From positions 1,798,001-1,862,000 of the forward strand of contig CP051243.1 in assembly GCA_017795025.1 (NCBI GenBank): 64,000 bases of DNA, in the 5' to 3' direction. Source of the stretch: Flavobacteriales bacterium (lineage in GTDB: Bacteria; Bacteroidota; Bacteroidia; Flavobacteriales; Schleiferiaceae). Below, in pieces: positions 1-9,075 of this stretch; position 1 is the stretch's first letter, and each line of letters opens with the position of its first letter. Both the position numbers and the translations under genes were made by a program. The notes under the pieces were generated by a model, which worked only from the letters and a program-made list of their open reading frames with translations, made no database searches and was not told where the DNA came from.

Positions 1-756
1 CGCTATAATTCCTTAAGTATAAACCAGATGGACCGCATCCTGAAGGATGAAATGGTGGTGGAGTCGAAAGACAATGCCAATAGCGATACCATCCTTTACG
101 GAACTAATGGGCAAGCCATAAAGGCCCGCACCCTTAACCAGCGGAGGATGTTAAAATCGATTGAGCAAAATGATGTGCTCTTTGCAGTTGGACCAGCGGG
201 AACTGGGAAAACCTATACCGCTGTTGCCCTCGCCGTGCGAGCCTTAAAAAACAAGGAGGTAAAACGCATCATCTTAACCCGTCCTGCGGTGGAGGCTGGT
301 GAAAACCTGGGTTTCCTTCCGGGTGACTTAAAAGAAAAACTCGACCCTTATTTGCAACCGCTTTACGATGCCTTAAGGGAAATGATTCCCCCCGAAAAGC
401 TGGCCTTTTACCTCGAAAGCGGGGTCATTCAAATTGCACCTTTGGCTTTTATGCGCGGTAGAACCTTGGATCGGGCTTTTGTGATTTTGGATGAAGCCCA
501 AAACACCACCCACGCCCAAATGAAAATGTTCCTTACCCGTATGGGCGCTTCTGCCAAATTTGTGGTTACGGGCGATGCCAGTCAAATTGATTTGCCCCGC
601 AAACAAGTTTCGGGCTTAAAGGAAGCACTGCGCATCTTGAAAAACATTGAAGGCATCGACATTATATTCCTAGAAGAAAACGATGTAATTCGTCACCAAT
701 TGGTGAAAAACATAATCCGCGCTTACGACAAAAATGAAAGCACTGACAAAAACTAA
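1..756 (+). CDS. phoH: PhoH-like ATPase (5' end outside window)
   Basis: Cytoplasmic PhoH-family P-loop ATPase, thought to act in RNA metabolism or stress. The frame is open leftwards to base 1 (RYNSLSINQ before the first ATG at 28). Family members usually carry an extra N-terminal domain of about 70-100 residues, so the true start lies outside the window. Walker A GPAGTGKT is at residues 55-62 counted from the ATG at 28, and Walker B is in VILDEAQN; the [14 protein letters not shown] and GDASQIDLP blocks are typical of the family. The 3' end overlaps purC by 23 bases, suggesting translational coupling. The family call is firm; its exact substrate is not known from sequence. Confidence 0.93.
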   Translation, partial: RYNSLSINQMDRILKDEMVVESKDNANSDTILYGTNGQAIKARTLNQRRMLKSIEQNDVLFAVGPAGTGKTYTAVALAVRALKNKEVKRIILTRPAVEAGENLGFLPGDLKEKLDPYLQPLYDALREMIPPEKLAFYLESGVIQIAPLAFMRGRTLDRAFVILDEAQNTTHAQMKMFLTRMGASAKFVVTGDASQIDLPRKQVSGLKEALRILKNIEGIDIIFLEENDVIRHQLVKNIIRAYDKNESTDKN

Positions 757-1687
757 TTTCAATTTCCCGGGTCAAACCCATTTTTACCAGGGTAAGGTAA
801 GGGATGTGTACAGCCTCGAAAATGAGCTTTTGGTAATGGTCGCCTCCGATCGAATTTCGGCTTTTGACGTGGTGCTCCCCAAAGGCATTCCCGGCAAGGG
901 GCAGGTACTTAATCAAATTGCGAACTACTTCCTTGATGCTACAGAGGACATTGTTCCCAATTGGAAAAAGGTGATGGCCGACCCCATGGTGACCATCGGC
1001 ACTAAAGCCGAACCCTTTAAAGTAGAAATGGTTATTCGAGGCTACCTAACCGGCCATGCCTGGCGCACCTATAAAAGTGGCTTGCGGGAACTTTGCGGGG
1101 TAGCCCTACCGGAGGGAATGGTCGAAAATCAAGCTTTCCCAGAAGCTATTATCACCCCTACTACCAAGGCAGATCAAGGCTTACATGATGAAGATATTAG
1201 CCGGGAGGCCATTTTGGCCCAGGGCATTGTTAGTGAAAGCGATTACCTGCAACTTGAAGCCTATACCAAAGCCCTCTTCCAAAAGGGGCAGGCCATGGCT
1301 AAAGAACGTGGGCTTATTTTGGTGGATACCAAATATGAATTCGGAAAAAACGCTCAGGGAGAAATTATCCTTATCGATGAAATTCACACCCCCGACTCCT
1401 CACGCTACTTTTATGCCGAAGGTTATGAGGAAAGACTTCAGGCCGGCGAACCGCAAAGGCAGTTAAGTAAGGAGTTTGTGCGGGAATGGCTGATGGCGAA
1501 TGGCTTTCAGGGTAAAGATGGACAAAAGGTCCCCGAGATGACCGAGGCTTTTGTACAGGAAGTATCCGATCGATATGCAGAGCTCTTCGAAAAAATTACG
1601 GGGCAGTCTTTTGAAGCCCAAAACTCGAATGACCCCGAAACACGTATTCAAGAAAACGTTTTACAACACTTAAAGCAGTTATCATGA
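734..1687 (+). CDS. purC: Phosphoribosylaminoimidazole-succinocarboxamide synthase
   Basis: SAICAR synthetase of purine biosynthesis; it joins CAIR and aspartate using ATP. The 317 residues match the longer (about 300 residue) form common in Bacteroidota and yeast rather than the 240-residue enterobacterial form. Visible signatures are YQGKVRDVY near the N-terminus, [27 protein letters not shown] and [13 protein letters not shown]. The ATG at 734 lies inside phoH and gives the expected N-terminus. The stop overlaps the start of the downstream barrel gene (ATGA-type overlap at 1684-1687), so phoH, purC and the barrel gene form one transcript unit. Confidence 0.97.
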   Translation: MKALTKTNFNFPGQTHFYQGKVRDVYSLENELLVMVASDRISAFDVVLPKGIPGKGQVLNQIANYFLDATEDIVPNWKKVMADPMVTIGTKAEPFKVEMVIRGYLTGHAWRTYKSGLRELCGVALPEGMVENQAFPEAIITPTTKADQGLHDEDISREAILAQGIVSESDYLQLEAYTKALFQKGQAMAKERGLILVDTKYEFGKNAQGEIILIDEIHTPDSSRYFYAEGYEERLQAGEPQRQLSKEFVREWLMANGFQGKDGQKVPEMTEAFVQEVSDRYAELFEKITGQSFEAQNSNDPETRIQENVLQHLKQLS

Positions 1688-2292
1688 AAAAGACCTTTTA
1701 CCTCGCCGTCCTATTTAGCCTAAGCACCGCCCTTAATGCCCAGCTTGATTTCGGACTTCGGGCCGGAGTAGGCTTAGCTAAAGCTGGCATCAGCGATTTC
1801 GAGAGTGCCCAGCAAGCCATTCAGGATATGGAAGACGCCGAAAGAGAGTTGAGCTTTCACGCTGGCTTGTATTTCAAAATTGATGCTCCCGCCTTCTTTA
1901 TTCAGCCGGAGGTCATTTTCTCCCAAATCAATCAAAGTATTAATGCCGACCAGGTAGGAACCGGCGATTTACGAAGCTTGGAACTTGATCTTAGTCGGGT
2001 GGATATCCCCCTTTTAATTGGTACCGACTTTGGTCCCTTGCGTTTAATGGCCGGACCAGTCTATAGCGCTAACATTAGTGACCTGAGCGGCAATGTAAGC
2101 ACCGACCTCGAATCGGGAACTTTTGGCTATCAAATAGGGGCCGGATTACAATTCAGTAAACTAATTATTGATGTGCGCTACGAAGGTGCTTTTTCGCCTT
2201 GGGCCTCTAACTTGATTGTAGATCAAACCAACTATCAGGTAGATCTACGCACCAGTCAGTTATTGGTTTGCTTAGGCTTTGAATTGTTTTAA
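1684..2292 (+). CDS. PorT-like outer-membrane beta-barrel protein
   Basis: Secreted 202-residue protein with a signal peptide (about residues 1-19, ending NAQ). It continues with alternating hydrophobic and glycine strands ([52 protein letters not shown]) typical of the eight-stranded PorT / outer-membrane-beta-barrel family of Bacteroidota. It is translationally coupled to purC by an overlapping stop and start. Its stop shares bases with the stop of the convergent exonuclease gene (TTAA at 2289-2292). Specific function unknown; no link to purine synthesis is implied by the arrangement. Confidence 0.8.
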   Translation: MKKTFYLAVLFSLSTALNAQLDFGLRAGVGLAKAGISDFESAQQAIQDMEDAERELSFHAGLYFKIDAPAFFIQPEVIFSQINQSINADQVGTGDLRSLELDLSRVDIPLLIGTDFGPLRLMAGPVYSANISDLSGNVSTDLESGTFGYQIGAGLQFSKLIIDVRYEGAFSPWASNLIVDQTNYQVDLRTSQLLVCLGFELF

Positions 2293-3554
2293 TCCTTACT
2301 TGGGGCTAAATCTAAAAAGCTAAACTCTCCCGAAAGGAGTCCTAATTTAAGCAGGTCCAGATAATGCTCCTCTGGATGCACGCTGGTCATGAGGTGATGC
2401 ACGCGATCCCAAGATTTCAGCTTATCATTCAGCTTGTAAAAGAGATAGCCTTTAATCTGCTTGCCTTCGATCACAAAAACGGCTCTTTCAGCACTTTGGC
2501 GCCCCTTAGCCTGAACCAGGGCTTGTTCGGGAAAGTCCTTTAAAGCATTTAAAAGAGCCAGCTTATTATCTTTATCCTTGCCTCTCTGGTACATTCTTAA
2601 GGCTCGATTGGCTGCGGTAAAACTTCCTACCTTTAATAGAGGCTTCTTTTTCCCCGCTTCCTTAAGCTCCATCACTTTTAAGCTAGGCGGCTCATTGCGG
2701 AAGTCGGCAAAAATACCCAACTTTAAATCGGTTTTTTGCAAGCGGTTAAAAGGCGGCTTGCTATTCTCCAGCTCTTCATCTTTCTTAATACGAGCCAAGA
2801 GCCAATTCCCGGTTGCCTCTACTTTAAGCGAATGCGACTGATCTTTAAGAGCCACTATACGTTCGCCATCGCCCATAAAAAGACGATTAATGGCCGCTTT
2901 GATATTATCGGAAGCACCTAAGTAAAGGAGCTTCCCATGTCGATCATGCAAATAGAAGATGCCGCGGTTATGCTTAACGGAACGGAGTAAATCTCGAATT
3001 TTATCCTTGTGATAATCTCCTTCTAAGATACTTTGCTCAAAAGAGTTGATGCCTTTGCTTTGATCTTTATCGCGTAGGATTTCGAAAAGTTCCAAGGTGG
3101 CGCGAGCATCGTGTTCGGCACGATGTTTTGCAGGCCGGCTTAGACCTAATTCCTCGCATAAATTATCAAGACCATAACTCTTAAGCCCTGGAATCAATTG
3201 CTCGGCCAAGGCAATGGTATCTAAAGTGGAGCGTTCGAATTGATAGCCTAAACGATCAAACTCCTGACGAATCATTCGATAATCGAACTCTACATTATGC
3301 CCCACTATCACAGCATCCTCGGTAATCTCCAAAATACGCTTGGCGATTTCATGAAAGCGTGGTGCTCGAATCAGCATCTTTTCGGTAATGCCGGTTATCT
3401 TCGAAACATAGGGCTGCACCTTACGGTGAGGATGCACCAGGCTGATCAATTGATCTACAATCTCCTCTCCATCATAGCGGAAGGCAGCAATTTCGATCAT
3501 GGCCTCTCTACCAAAAGGACCTCCACTCGATTCGATATCAATCACACAAAACAC
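2289..3554 (-). CDS. DEDDh exonuclease with degenerate GIY-YIG domain
   Basis: DnaQ-type 3'-5' exonuclease domain followed by a UvrC/Cho-like GIY-YIG module and a C-terminal tail. Numbering from a possible TTG at 3578, exonuclease motifs are DIE (14-16), GHNVEFD (D99), and H152/D157 in HRAEHD. The GIY-YIG core is GIFYLHD...LLYLG (206-221). The helix that normally carries the catalytic arginine reads NIKAAINRLF, so that Arg seems absent and the second nuclease may be inactive. I prefer the GTG at 3554: the family starts just before VIDIE, and a TATCTTCG -7-like box sits directly upstream of it. Similar Bacteroidota proteins are often called PolC-type or exonuclease. Probably acts in DNA repair in the cytoplasm. 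Confidence 0.85.
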   Translation of the reverse strand: MFCVIDIESSGGPFGREAMIEIAAFRYDGEEIVDQLISLVHPHRKVQPYVSKITGITEKMLIRAPRFHEIAKRILEITEDAVIVGHNVEFDYRMIRQEFDRLGYQFERSTLDTIALAEQLIPGLKSYGLDNLCEELGLSRPAKHRAEHDARATLELFEILRDKDQSKGINSFEQSILEGDYHKDKIRDLLRSVKHNRGIFYLHDRHGKLLYLGASDNIKAAINRLFMGDGERIVALKDQSHSLKVEATGNWLLARIKKDEELENSKPPFNRLQKTDLKLGIFADFRNEPPSLKVMELKEAGKKKPLLKVGSFTAANRALRMYQRGKDKDNKLALLNALKDFPEQALVQAKGRQSAERAVFVIEGKQIKGYLFYKLNDKLKSWDRVHHLMTSVHPEEHYLDLLKLGLLSGEFSFLDLAPSKD

Positions 3555-3602
3555 GCAACGAAGATATCCATATTTCAAAAAAATTAGGGCTTAGCTAAGC
3601 TT

Positions 3603-5867
3603 ATGTCTTTTCTTTGTGCCTCAATGAGCATTACGCCTGCCTTACATACTCGATTACTGATTCTTCTCAGCAGCTTTTTCTTCGCTTTCCCATCGGAAAT
3701 TAAAGCGCAGGCAGTGGATTTAGATTCTATTTTAGATCATGCCCGAGGATTACGTGAGCAAAACTTAAAGCAATATCATAGCTATAAGGCCCGATTTAAA
3801 GAAACCTGTAAGGCCCAGGTACAGGCGGTTCCTTTTGATATTTGGCCCCTCTCGGGCATTGTTATTCCGGCCGAAAAAGATACTGGACTGGCCTATTTCT
3901 CCGAAGCGTTGATTGATGCGCATTATGGCGACAACCTGCACTATTTTCAGGATGTTATCATTAAACGGGAATCGGGGAAAGTTCCCATCCCTAACTGGCA
4001 GCAGTTGCCAGCTTACGATTTTAACCTTATGCAAAAGCGGATTTACCTCAATGAAGCTTTTGATCGAGGCTTTGTGAGTCCCCTCAGTGAGGAGGGTAAA
4101 AGCTTATACAGCTTTATTCTTATTGATTATAACCCGCAAAAGGAAGTGGTGCGCTTTCATTTCCGGCCTTTAAAGGAAAAGTATCCTGCTTTATCAGGGC
4201 ATATCGAATTGTATATACCGCAGGGTTTACCCCTTTCGGCCGACTTTAACATTTCGGCCAATAATCAGCTGGAGCTGATGGATAGCATCGCCATATCGCA
4301 GCGCTTCGATTGGGAATCGGGATTGTATACCGCGCAATCACAAAGTATTGAACTTTACCTCAACCTATTTGGCTACAAAGGCTATTACCAGGTTTTCCAT
4401 CAGTACGAAAACTTTCAATATCGCGAGCATTGGACCAAAAGTGAATTCGACGATTTAGTGTTTGACCTGCGGGAATCAGAGTTTAATTCCGACAGTTCCT
4501 ACTGGGAAAGCTGGGACAGAGCTCCAGAACTGGAACGCTACCAAGACTCCCTATTAATTGCCCCTAAAAAAGCCCAGCAGTTTAGAACCTTCGGCAGCAG
4601 CCGCTTGGATCCGGGGCACTATTACTTTTACAAAAACTTGTATCGAGGCTTTACCCGTCGTTATGGTGACTGGTTTTGGGATTTACCGCCTATTTATAAA
4701 GGTTTGGGCTTTAATCCGGTAGAAGGCGTTTATTGGCGTGGTCAAACTCGCTTTGGTTACGCCGATAAGGACCGCGAAATTAGCCTGCGCCTGCAAGGAC
4801 GTTGGGGTACCGCCGAACAAAGACTCAAGCCCCTTATTGAACTGAATTGGCAAAGCGATATCAATTTCCCCCTTAATATAAGCTTAGAAGCGGGAACCGA
4901 CTATAAGCAGTTTAATGAAGAAGAGCCTATTCTCCCGGTTTTAAATACGGTGTACAATTTAGGCTTGGCCCTCAATTATATTAACCTCTACGGTAAAGAT
5001 TACTTTAAACTCCACTACCAAGGGGAATCTATGAGCGGTTTAGTGGTAGGCCTCGATTTAGAGTACGCCTGGCGGTATCCCTTGTTTAACAACACTAATT
5101 TTAATCTGATTAATCCCGATGCGGTTTACGAAACCAACAATTTAGGTTTTGCCCCTAATATTACCCCCGGTGGATTTCGTGCCCATAACTCGGCCCGCAT
5201 CGACCTCAGCCTTAGCTATCAATTTAAGGATCGCTATGAAAAGCGTTACAGCCAAAGGTTTCAAAATGTATTAAAGGGTCGACAAACCCTAGTGGTACGG
5301 GCCCCAAAGATTTACTATGACCTTCGCATTGGCAGCCCCATCCTCAATGCCGAAACTGATTACATCTTTCACAGCCTAGGCATTCAACATCAATTTAGAT
5401 GGGCCAATATTGGACTATCCCAATTTGATATAAGCGGAGGCCACTTTCTGCGCAATCAAGAAGTACCCTTTATCGATTACGCCCACTTCGATGGGGTTCA
5501 AATCTTCTTTTTGCAACCCAGCACCGACCGCTCGGCCCGGATTAAACAGTTTAGTACCCTACCATACTACACCTATAGTACTACGGATGCTTACTTGGAA
5601 CTACACTACGAACATAATTTCGACGGGGCTTTACTCTCCAATATCGAATTCTTGCGACGCTATAAGGTGCATAGCCTAGTTGGCTTTAACTCCTTGCACC
5701 TTTTGGATGAACGTGCCTTTATAGAAGTCTTTTTTGGTTTTGATAATATCTTCAAAATTTTACGGGTCGAATTCGCCGGTGGCCTGGATAATTTCCGACA
5801 ATTAAGACCCTCATTGCGAATCGGTTTCGACTTCCGCTACGACTATTACCAAAGAAATCGTCGTTAA
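3603..5867 (+). CDS. DUF5686 family outer-membrane protein
   Basis: Large 754-residue secreted protein with an N-terminal hydrophobic signal segment ending near EIKAQA (about residues 18-36). The body matches DUF5686 proteins of Bacteroidota: a beta-rich periplasmic part followed by a C-terminal barrel-like half with the conserved block LPPIYKGLGFNPVEGVYWR. The CarboxypepD_reg-like N-terminal domain present in many family members is missing. An ATG at 3624 is an alternative start with an equally good signal peptide. It is divergent from the exonuclease gene with only a few dozen bases between them, so their promoters must overlap. Role unknown. Confidence 0.82.
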   Translation: MSFLCASMSITPALHTRLLILLSSFFFAFPSEIKAQAVDLDSILDHARGLREQNLKQYHSYKARFKETCKAQVQAVPFDIWPLSGIVIPAEKDTGLAYFSEALIDAHYGDNLHYFQDVIIKRESGKVPIPNWQQLPAYDFNLMQKRIYLNEAFDRGFVSPLSEEGKSLYSFILIDYNPQKEVVRFHFRPLKEKYPALSGHIELYIPQGLPLSADFNISANNQLELMDSIAISQRFDWESGLYTAQSQSIELYLNLFGYKGYYQVFHQYENFQYREHWTKSEFDDLVFDLRESEFNSDSSYWESWDRAPELERYQDSLLIAPKKAQQFRTFGSSRLDPGHYYFYKNLYRGFTRRYGDWFWDLPPIYKGLGFNPVEGVYWRGQTRFGYADKDREISLRLQGRWGTAEQRLKPLIELNWQSDINFPLNISLEAGTDYKQFNEEEPILPVLNTVYNLGLALNYINLYGKDYFKLHYQGESMSGLVVGLDLEYAWRYPLFNNTNFNLINPDAVYETNNLGFAPNITPGGFRAHNSARIDLSLSYQFKDRYEKRYSQRFQNVLKGRQTLVVRAPKIYYDLRIGSPILNAETDYIFHSLGIQHQFRWANIGLSQFDISGGHFLRNQEVPFIDYAHFDGVQIFFLQPSTDRSARIKQFSTLPYYTYSTTDAYLELHYEHNFDGALLSNIEFLRRYKVHSLVGFNSLHLLDERAFIEVFFGFDNIFKILRVEFAGGLDNFRQLRPSLRIGFDFRYDYYQRNRR

Positions 5868-5924
5868 TTACCCTCGACTTCCAACCTCTGGGAGAACTGA
5901 TGCATCTAAGGGTAAAAGTTCACT

Positions 5925-6428
5925 ATGAAGAACCCAGCCTTGGCAGCTGTTTTATCCCTTTTCCTTTTAAGCAGTTGCTTCCCCAATGAATGGGGCGATT
6001 ACTATTACGACTCCGCTTATAAGCCCATATTAATGGAGCGGAACGCGCTCGAAAACTCCATTAAATTGGTAGACCCCCAAACCATCAATGAATTTGGGAA
6101 AATTTACCGCTACCAAAACTTGCTCTTCATCAACGAGCGTTTTGAAGGGGTTCATGTGATTGATAATACCGACCCTTCCAATCCCGTAAATATCGGTTTC
6201 ATTACCATTCCCGGTAATGTGGATATCGCCATTAAAAACGACTTTATTTATGCCGATAACGCAGTAGACCTTATCGTGATTTCTTACGATCAGGCAGGTC
6301 AGAAGGTACAGGTGGTAGATCGCAATCGCGATGTATTCCCCGAGCTGCCCGCTCCCGATGGCTACCCCAGTAGCGACCTCAACAACCGCCCCGAAAATAC
6401 CGTGATTGTAAAATGGAAAGAAAAATGA
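5925..6428 (+). CDS. LVIVD-repeat lipoprotein, short
   Basis: Lipoprotein of 167 residues: signal peptide with lipobox LLSSC (Cys at about 18), then a short region with LVIVD-type beta-propeller repeats (FEGVHVIDNTDPSNPVNIG, NVDIAIKNDFIYADNAVDLIVI). It ends with the frame ATGA overlap to the next gene (6425-6428), so it heads a tight three-gene operon with another LVIVD lipoprotein and a secreted barrel-like protein. It is too short for a full propeller; it may assemble with its neighbour (inference). Cell-surface or periplasmic. Confidence 0.8.
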   Translation: MKNPALAAVLSLFLLSSCFPNEWGDYYYDSAYKPILMERNALENSIKLVDPQTINEFGKIYRYQNLLFINERFEGVHVIDNTDPSNPVNIGFITIPGNVDIAIKNDFIYADNAVDLIVISYDQAGQKVQVVDRNRDVFPELPAPDGYPSSDLNNRPENTVIVKWKEK

Positions 6429-7165
6429 AAAATTATTTAATCCTCCCCTTAATTTTCGGAATGCTTTGGGCTTGTGAGTCCGATTCTGGAAACGATTTAG
6501 CTACCGGCGGCGAAACCACGGGTCAAGGTGGTAGCCTGGCCCGCTTCACTATAGCAGGCGATCATCTATACGCTGTGCATGGTCGTAGTCTTAATGTTTT
6601 CGACATCTCCAATAATTCCAACGCGATTTACTTAAGTAAGCATGAATTATTTACGGATGTGGAGACCATCTTCACCCGCGATACCAATACCATATTTATA
6701 GGCTCCACTTCGGGCATGTTTATTTACGATGTTAGCAATGCCCCCAGCATCGAACGATTGAGTACCTACCAGCATATTGTATCCTGCGATCCGGTGGTAG
6801 CCAATAAGGATTATGCCTACGTTACCTTGCGCACCGAGCAGAATAATAACTTTTGCTGGCGCGGGGTAAACCAATTGGATATTGTCGATATCCGTGACCT
6901 TCGCAATCCTCAGTTGGTGAGTAGCTTCCCAATGGTAAACCCCCGTGGTTTGGGAATTTATGGCGACACCTTGCTGGTTTGCGATAATGGATTAAAGGTT
7001 TTGGATGTATCCGATCCTCAAGCGCTTAAAATTTTAGATGTGGATGAAGATTTCGATGCCTTCGACTTGATTGTATACACCGACCTTATCATTGCCGTAG
7101 CGGAAGATGGATTAAGTCAATACCGCTTTCAAAATGGAAAACTTAACCTTCTAAGTGAATTGTAA
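6425..7165 (+). CDS. LVIVD-repeat lipoprotein, long
   Basis: Lipoprotein with signal peptide MKNYLILPLIFGMLWAC (lipobox LWAC) and about five LVIVD-type beta-propeller repeats, for example HGRSLNVFDISNNSN, TSGMFIYDVSNAPS, NQLDIVDIRDLRNPQ and DNGLKVLDVSDPQ. I start it at 6425, where the ATG overlaps the TGA of the upstream gene and gives a clean signal peptide; an in-frame ATG at 6413 would add four charged residues in front. The next gene starts on the last base of its stop codon (TAATG at 7163-7167). The two LVIVD genes plus the barrel gene probably form one surface complex, but the ligand is unknown. Confidence 0.85.
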   Translation: MKNYLILPLIFGMLWACESDSGNDLATGGETTGQGGSLARFTIAGDHLYAVHGRSLNVFDISNNSNAIYLSKHELFTDVETIFTRDTNTIFIGSTSGMFIYDVSNAPSIERLSTYQHIVSCDPVVANKDYAYVTLRTEQNNNFCWRGVNQLDIVDIRDLRNPQLVSSFPMVNPRGLGIYGDTLLVCDNGLKVLDVSDPQALKILDVDEDFDAFDLIVYTDLIIAVAEDGLSQYRFQNGKLNLLSEL

Positions 7166-7836
7166 TGAAAAAGCTCAGTTTTACCATTCTCAGCTGTTTA
7201 ATTGGCTTGGGCTTAATGGCGCAAAGCAGTTCCAGCTCGGCGGCTGATCTCAAAACCCCGCAATGGCAAGTTGGCTTGGTGGCCTCCGAAGTGATTATTC
7301 CTTCCATTGCTATTGATGCGAGTATGGCCATCACCGAAAAGCAACATATCGGTATTCGGGTTTCACGTCCCTATTATCAATCATTTAATGAGTCGGATTT
7401 ATACCAACGTACCATTTGGGCTTTTAAAGGCGGATTTTTTCATAAAATCTTTATCCCTTTGGATAACTACGATATGTTCACCTTTCGCCATGGGGTACGC
7501 TTTGGTTATTCTAAGTTAGAATTCGACGCCACCGTTTGGGATCCCTATCAAAGTAATGGCAACACCTTTTTAGAATATCGGGATGTAAGCTTTACCGACC
7601 AGCCCTTTAGCTTAGGTTACGAAGCCCTGATTGGTTGGCAAAATAGCTACAAGAATCTGTTCTTCGAGGTCTACTTTGGGCTTAGCTATGAATATCTCGA
7701 AAACGCCTCGGAGCTGCAGGCGCCGCAGTACAAGGGGGAAACTTACAGCCTCGATTACTTGGGACCGGGCTATGAATACGATAGTGGCATCCGACCGGTA
7801 ATGGGCTTGGTAATTGGGCTCACCGACGCCTATTAA
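7165..7836 (+). CDS. Secreted beta-barrel-like protein
   Basis: 223-residue protein with signal peptide (ending LMAQ, about residue 20), then strands rich in aromatic residues (QWQVGLVASEVIIPSIAID, HIGIRVSRPYYQS, LFFEVYFGLSYEYLE, IRPVMGLVIGLTDAY). The length and the aromatic C-terminus fit a small outer-membrane barrel, though I do not recognise a named family. It is the last gene of the LVIVD operon and is followed within a few bases by a strong terminator. Confidence 0.7.
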   Translation: MKKLSFTILSCLIGLGLMAQSSSSSAADLKTPQWQVGLVASEVIIPSIAIDASMAITEKQHIGIRVSRPYYQSFNESDLYQRTIWAFKGGFFHKIFIPLDNYDMFTFRHGVRFGYSKLEFDATVWDPYQSNGNTFLEYRDVSFTDQPFSLGYEALIGWQNSYKNLFFEVYFGLSYEYLENASELQAPQYKGETYSLDYLGPGYEYDSGIRPVMGLVIGLTDAY

Positions 7837-7841
7837 AAAGA

Positions 7842-7875
7842 AACCTCGCAGTTTAAAACTAGCGAGGTTTTTTTA
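7842..7875. terminator. Bidirectional rho-independent terminator
   Basis: 8-bp stem AACCTCGC / GCGAGGTT around a 12-base loop, followed by seven T on the plus strand and by TTCTTTTT on the minus strand. It lies between the convergent ends of the LVIVD operon and yggS and can serve both. Confidence 0.85.
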
Positions 7876-7878
7876 TTC

Positions 7879-8541
7879 CTAATTCCGTGCCCCGAAAATA
7901 CTGGAGCCAATCCGCACCATATTAGAGCCTTCGGCTAGCGCAATTTTATAATCCCCGCTCATTCCCATACTTAGGATATCAAAATAGCTTTTGCTAAAGG
8001 ATTGCGACTGCATTTCCTTAAAGAAATCGGCTAAGGCCCGAAACTCGCCACGCACTTGCTCCTGATCATCCGTAAAGGTGGCCATCCCCATTAATCCTCG
8101 TACCCGAATATTGGGATACTTCTCCTCTAGGTTTTGCTCAAATAAGTTACGGGCTTCGTCGAAATCAAATCCAAACTTACTGTCTTCTTTAGCAATGTGA
8201 ATCTGCACCAGGCAGTCGATTACCCGATCCACCTTGGCTGCTTCTTTATTAAGGGCCTTAAGTCGTTTGGGCTTATCCATTCCATGTACCAAGCTCACGA
8301 AGGGCGCCATATACTTAATCTTATTATCCTGCACATGGCCAATCATATGCCATTCAATATCCTTAGGGAGAAGTTCCGCTTTCTCCGCCATTTCCTGAAT
8401 ACGATTTTCACCAAAAACCCGTTGTCCGGTCGCATACGCTTCTTCAATGGCCGAAACCGGTTTGGTTTTGGAAACCGCCACTAATTGAACATGGGCACCA
8501 ATCGCCTTGCGAATCTCTTCCAGATTTTCCTTTATTGACAT
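7879..8541 (-). CDS. yggS: YggS/PLPBP family pyridoxal phosphate-binding protein
   Basis: Cytoplasmic PLP homeostasis protein, 220 residues, usual length for the family. The PLP lysine lies in LVAVSKTKP; further signatures are FGENRIQE, WHMIGHVQDNK, GLMGMATFTDD and LSMGMSGDY. It follows rpsT on the same strand but behind the rpsT terminator, so it is probably transcribed separately or by read-through. Confidence 0.95.
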   Translation of the reverse strand: MSIKENLEEIRKAIGAHVQLVAVSKTKPVSAIEEAYATGQRVFGENRIQEMAEKAELLPKDIEWHMIGHVQDNKIKYMAPFVSLVHGMDKPKRLKALNKEAAKVDRVIDCLVQIHIAKEDSKFGFDFDEARNLFEQNLEEKYPNIRVRGLMGMATFTDDQEQVRGEFRALADFFKEMQSQSFSKSYFDILSMGMSGDYKIALAEGSNMVRIGSSIFGARN

Positions 8542-8552
8542 AGGGTGTATTT

Positions 8553-8592
8553 AAAACAAAAAAAGCCCTTCGAGCAAATGCTGAAGGGCTTT
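8553..8592 (-). terminator. rpsT terminator
   Basis: 9-bp stem AAGCCCTTC-type (arms 8562-8570 and 8584-8592) with a 13-base loop. On the minus strand it is followed by a T-run (the A-rich 8553-8561), directly downstream of rpsT. Confidence 0.85.
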
Positions 8593-8610
8593 AAAATTAT
8601 TAAACAACTC

Positions 8611-8862
8611 TTAGAGAGCGTTCACGTGGCTTGCTAAACTACTTTTAAGGTTAGAAGCCTTTTTGCTGTGAATAATGTTTTTCTTGGCAAGCTTATCTAC
8701 CATCGACATTACCTCTGGTAAACGCTTTTCCGCAGCACCTTTGTCCGTTTCTTCGCGAAGGTCGCGAACCGCATTACGGGCAGTTTTATGCTGGTAACGA
8801 TTTAATACACGCTTCTTTTCGTTAGCGCGAACTCTTTTTAATGCAGACTTGTGATTTGCCAT
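8611..8862 (-). CDS. rpsT: 30S ribosomal protein S20
   Basis: 83-residue basic protein starting MANHKSALKRVRANEKKRVLNR, the standard S20 N-terminus, and ending in an Ala/Ser-rich helix with KKNIIHSKKASNLKS. Binds the 5' domain of 16S rRNA. It lies 13 bases downstream of tRNA-Glu on the same strand and ends in its own terminator, so tRNA and rpsT are probably co-transcribed from the promoter at 8976-9006. Confidence 0.97.
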   Translation of the reverse strand: MANHKSALKRVRANEKKRVLNRYQHKTARNAVRDLREETDKGAAEKRLPEVMSMVDKLAKKNIIHSKKASNLKSSLASHVNAL

Positions 8863-8875
8863 AACAATTTTCTTG

Positions 8876-8947
8876 CAGCCCCTAGGAGAATCGAACTCCT
8901 CTTTCCAGGATGAAAACCTGGCGTCCTAACCGATAGACGAAGGGGCC
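8876..8947 (-). tRNA. tRNA-Glu (UUC)
   Basis: Read on the minus strand: acceptor arm GGCCCCT pairing with AGGGGCT (first pair G-U), D arm with GGTTA, anticodon stem CCAGG/CCTGG with loop TTTTCAT giving anticodon TTC, T arm AGGAG-TTCGATT-CTCCT and discriminator G. CCA is not encoded. All cloverleaf arms can be drawn by eye. Confidence 0.95.
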
Positions 8948-8975
8948 TTATGTGTCCCGTTTAATTTTGGGTTTG

Positions 8976-9006
8976 CAAATGTAAGTGCATTTCGGGATTC
9001 TGCAAA
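8976..9006 (-). promoter_or_regulatory. Bacteroidota housekeeping promoter for tRNA-Glu-rpsT
   Basis: On the minus strand TTTG (9003-9006) is followed after exactly 19 bases by TACATTTG (8976-8983), a full match to the Bacteroidota sigma consensus TTTG-N19-TAnnTTTG. It lies about 30 bases before the mature tRNA 5' end. Confidence 0.8.
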
Positions 9007-9075
9007 GGTCTTGAGAAAAAAATACACTCTTTTTTTATCACTTTTCACAAACGCTTGAAAAACAGGACAATAAAC

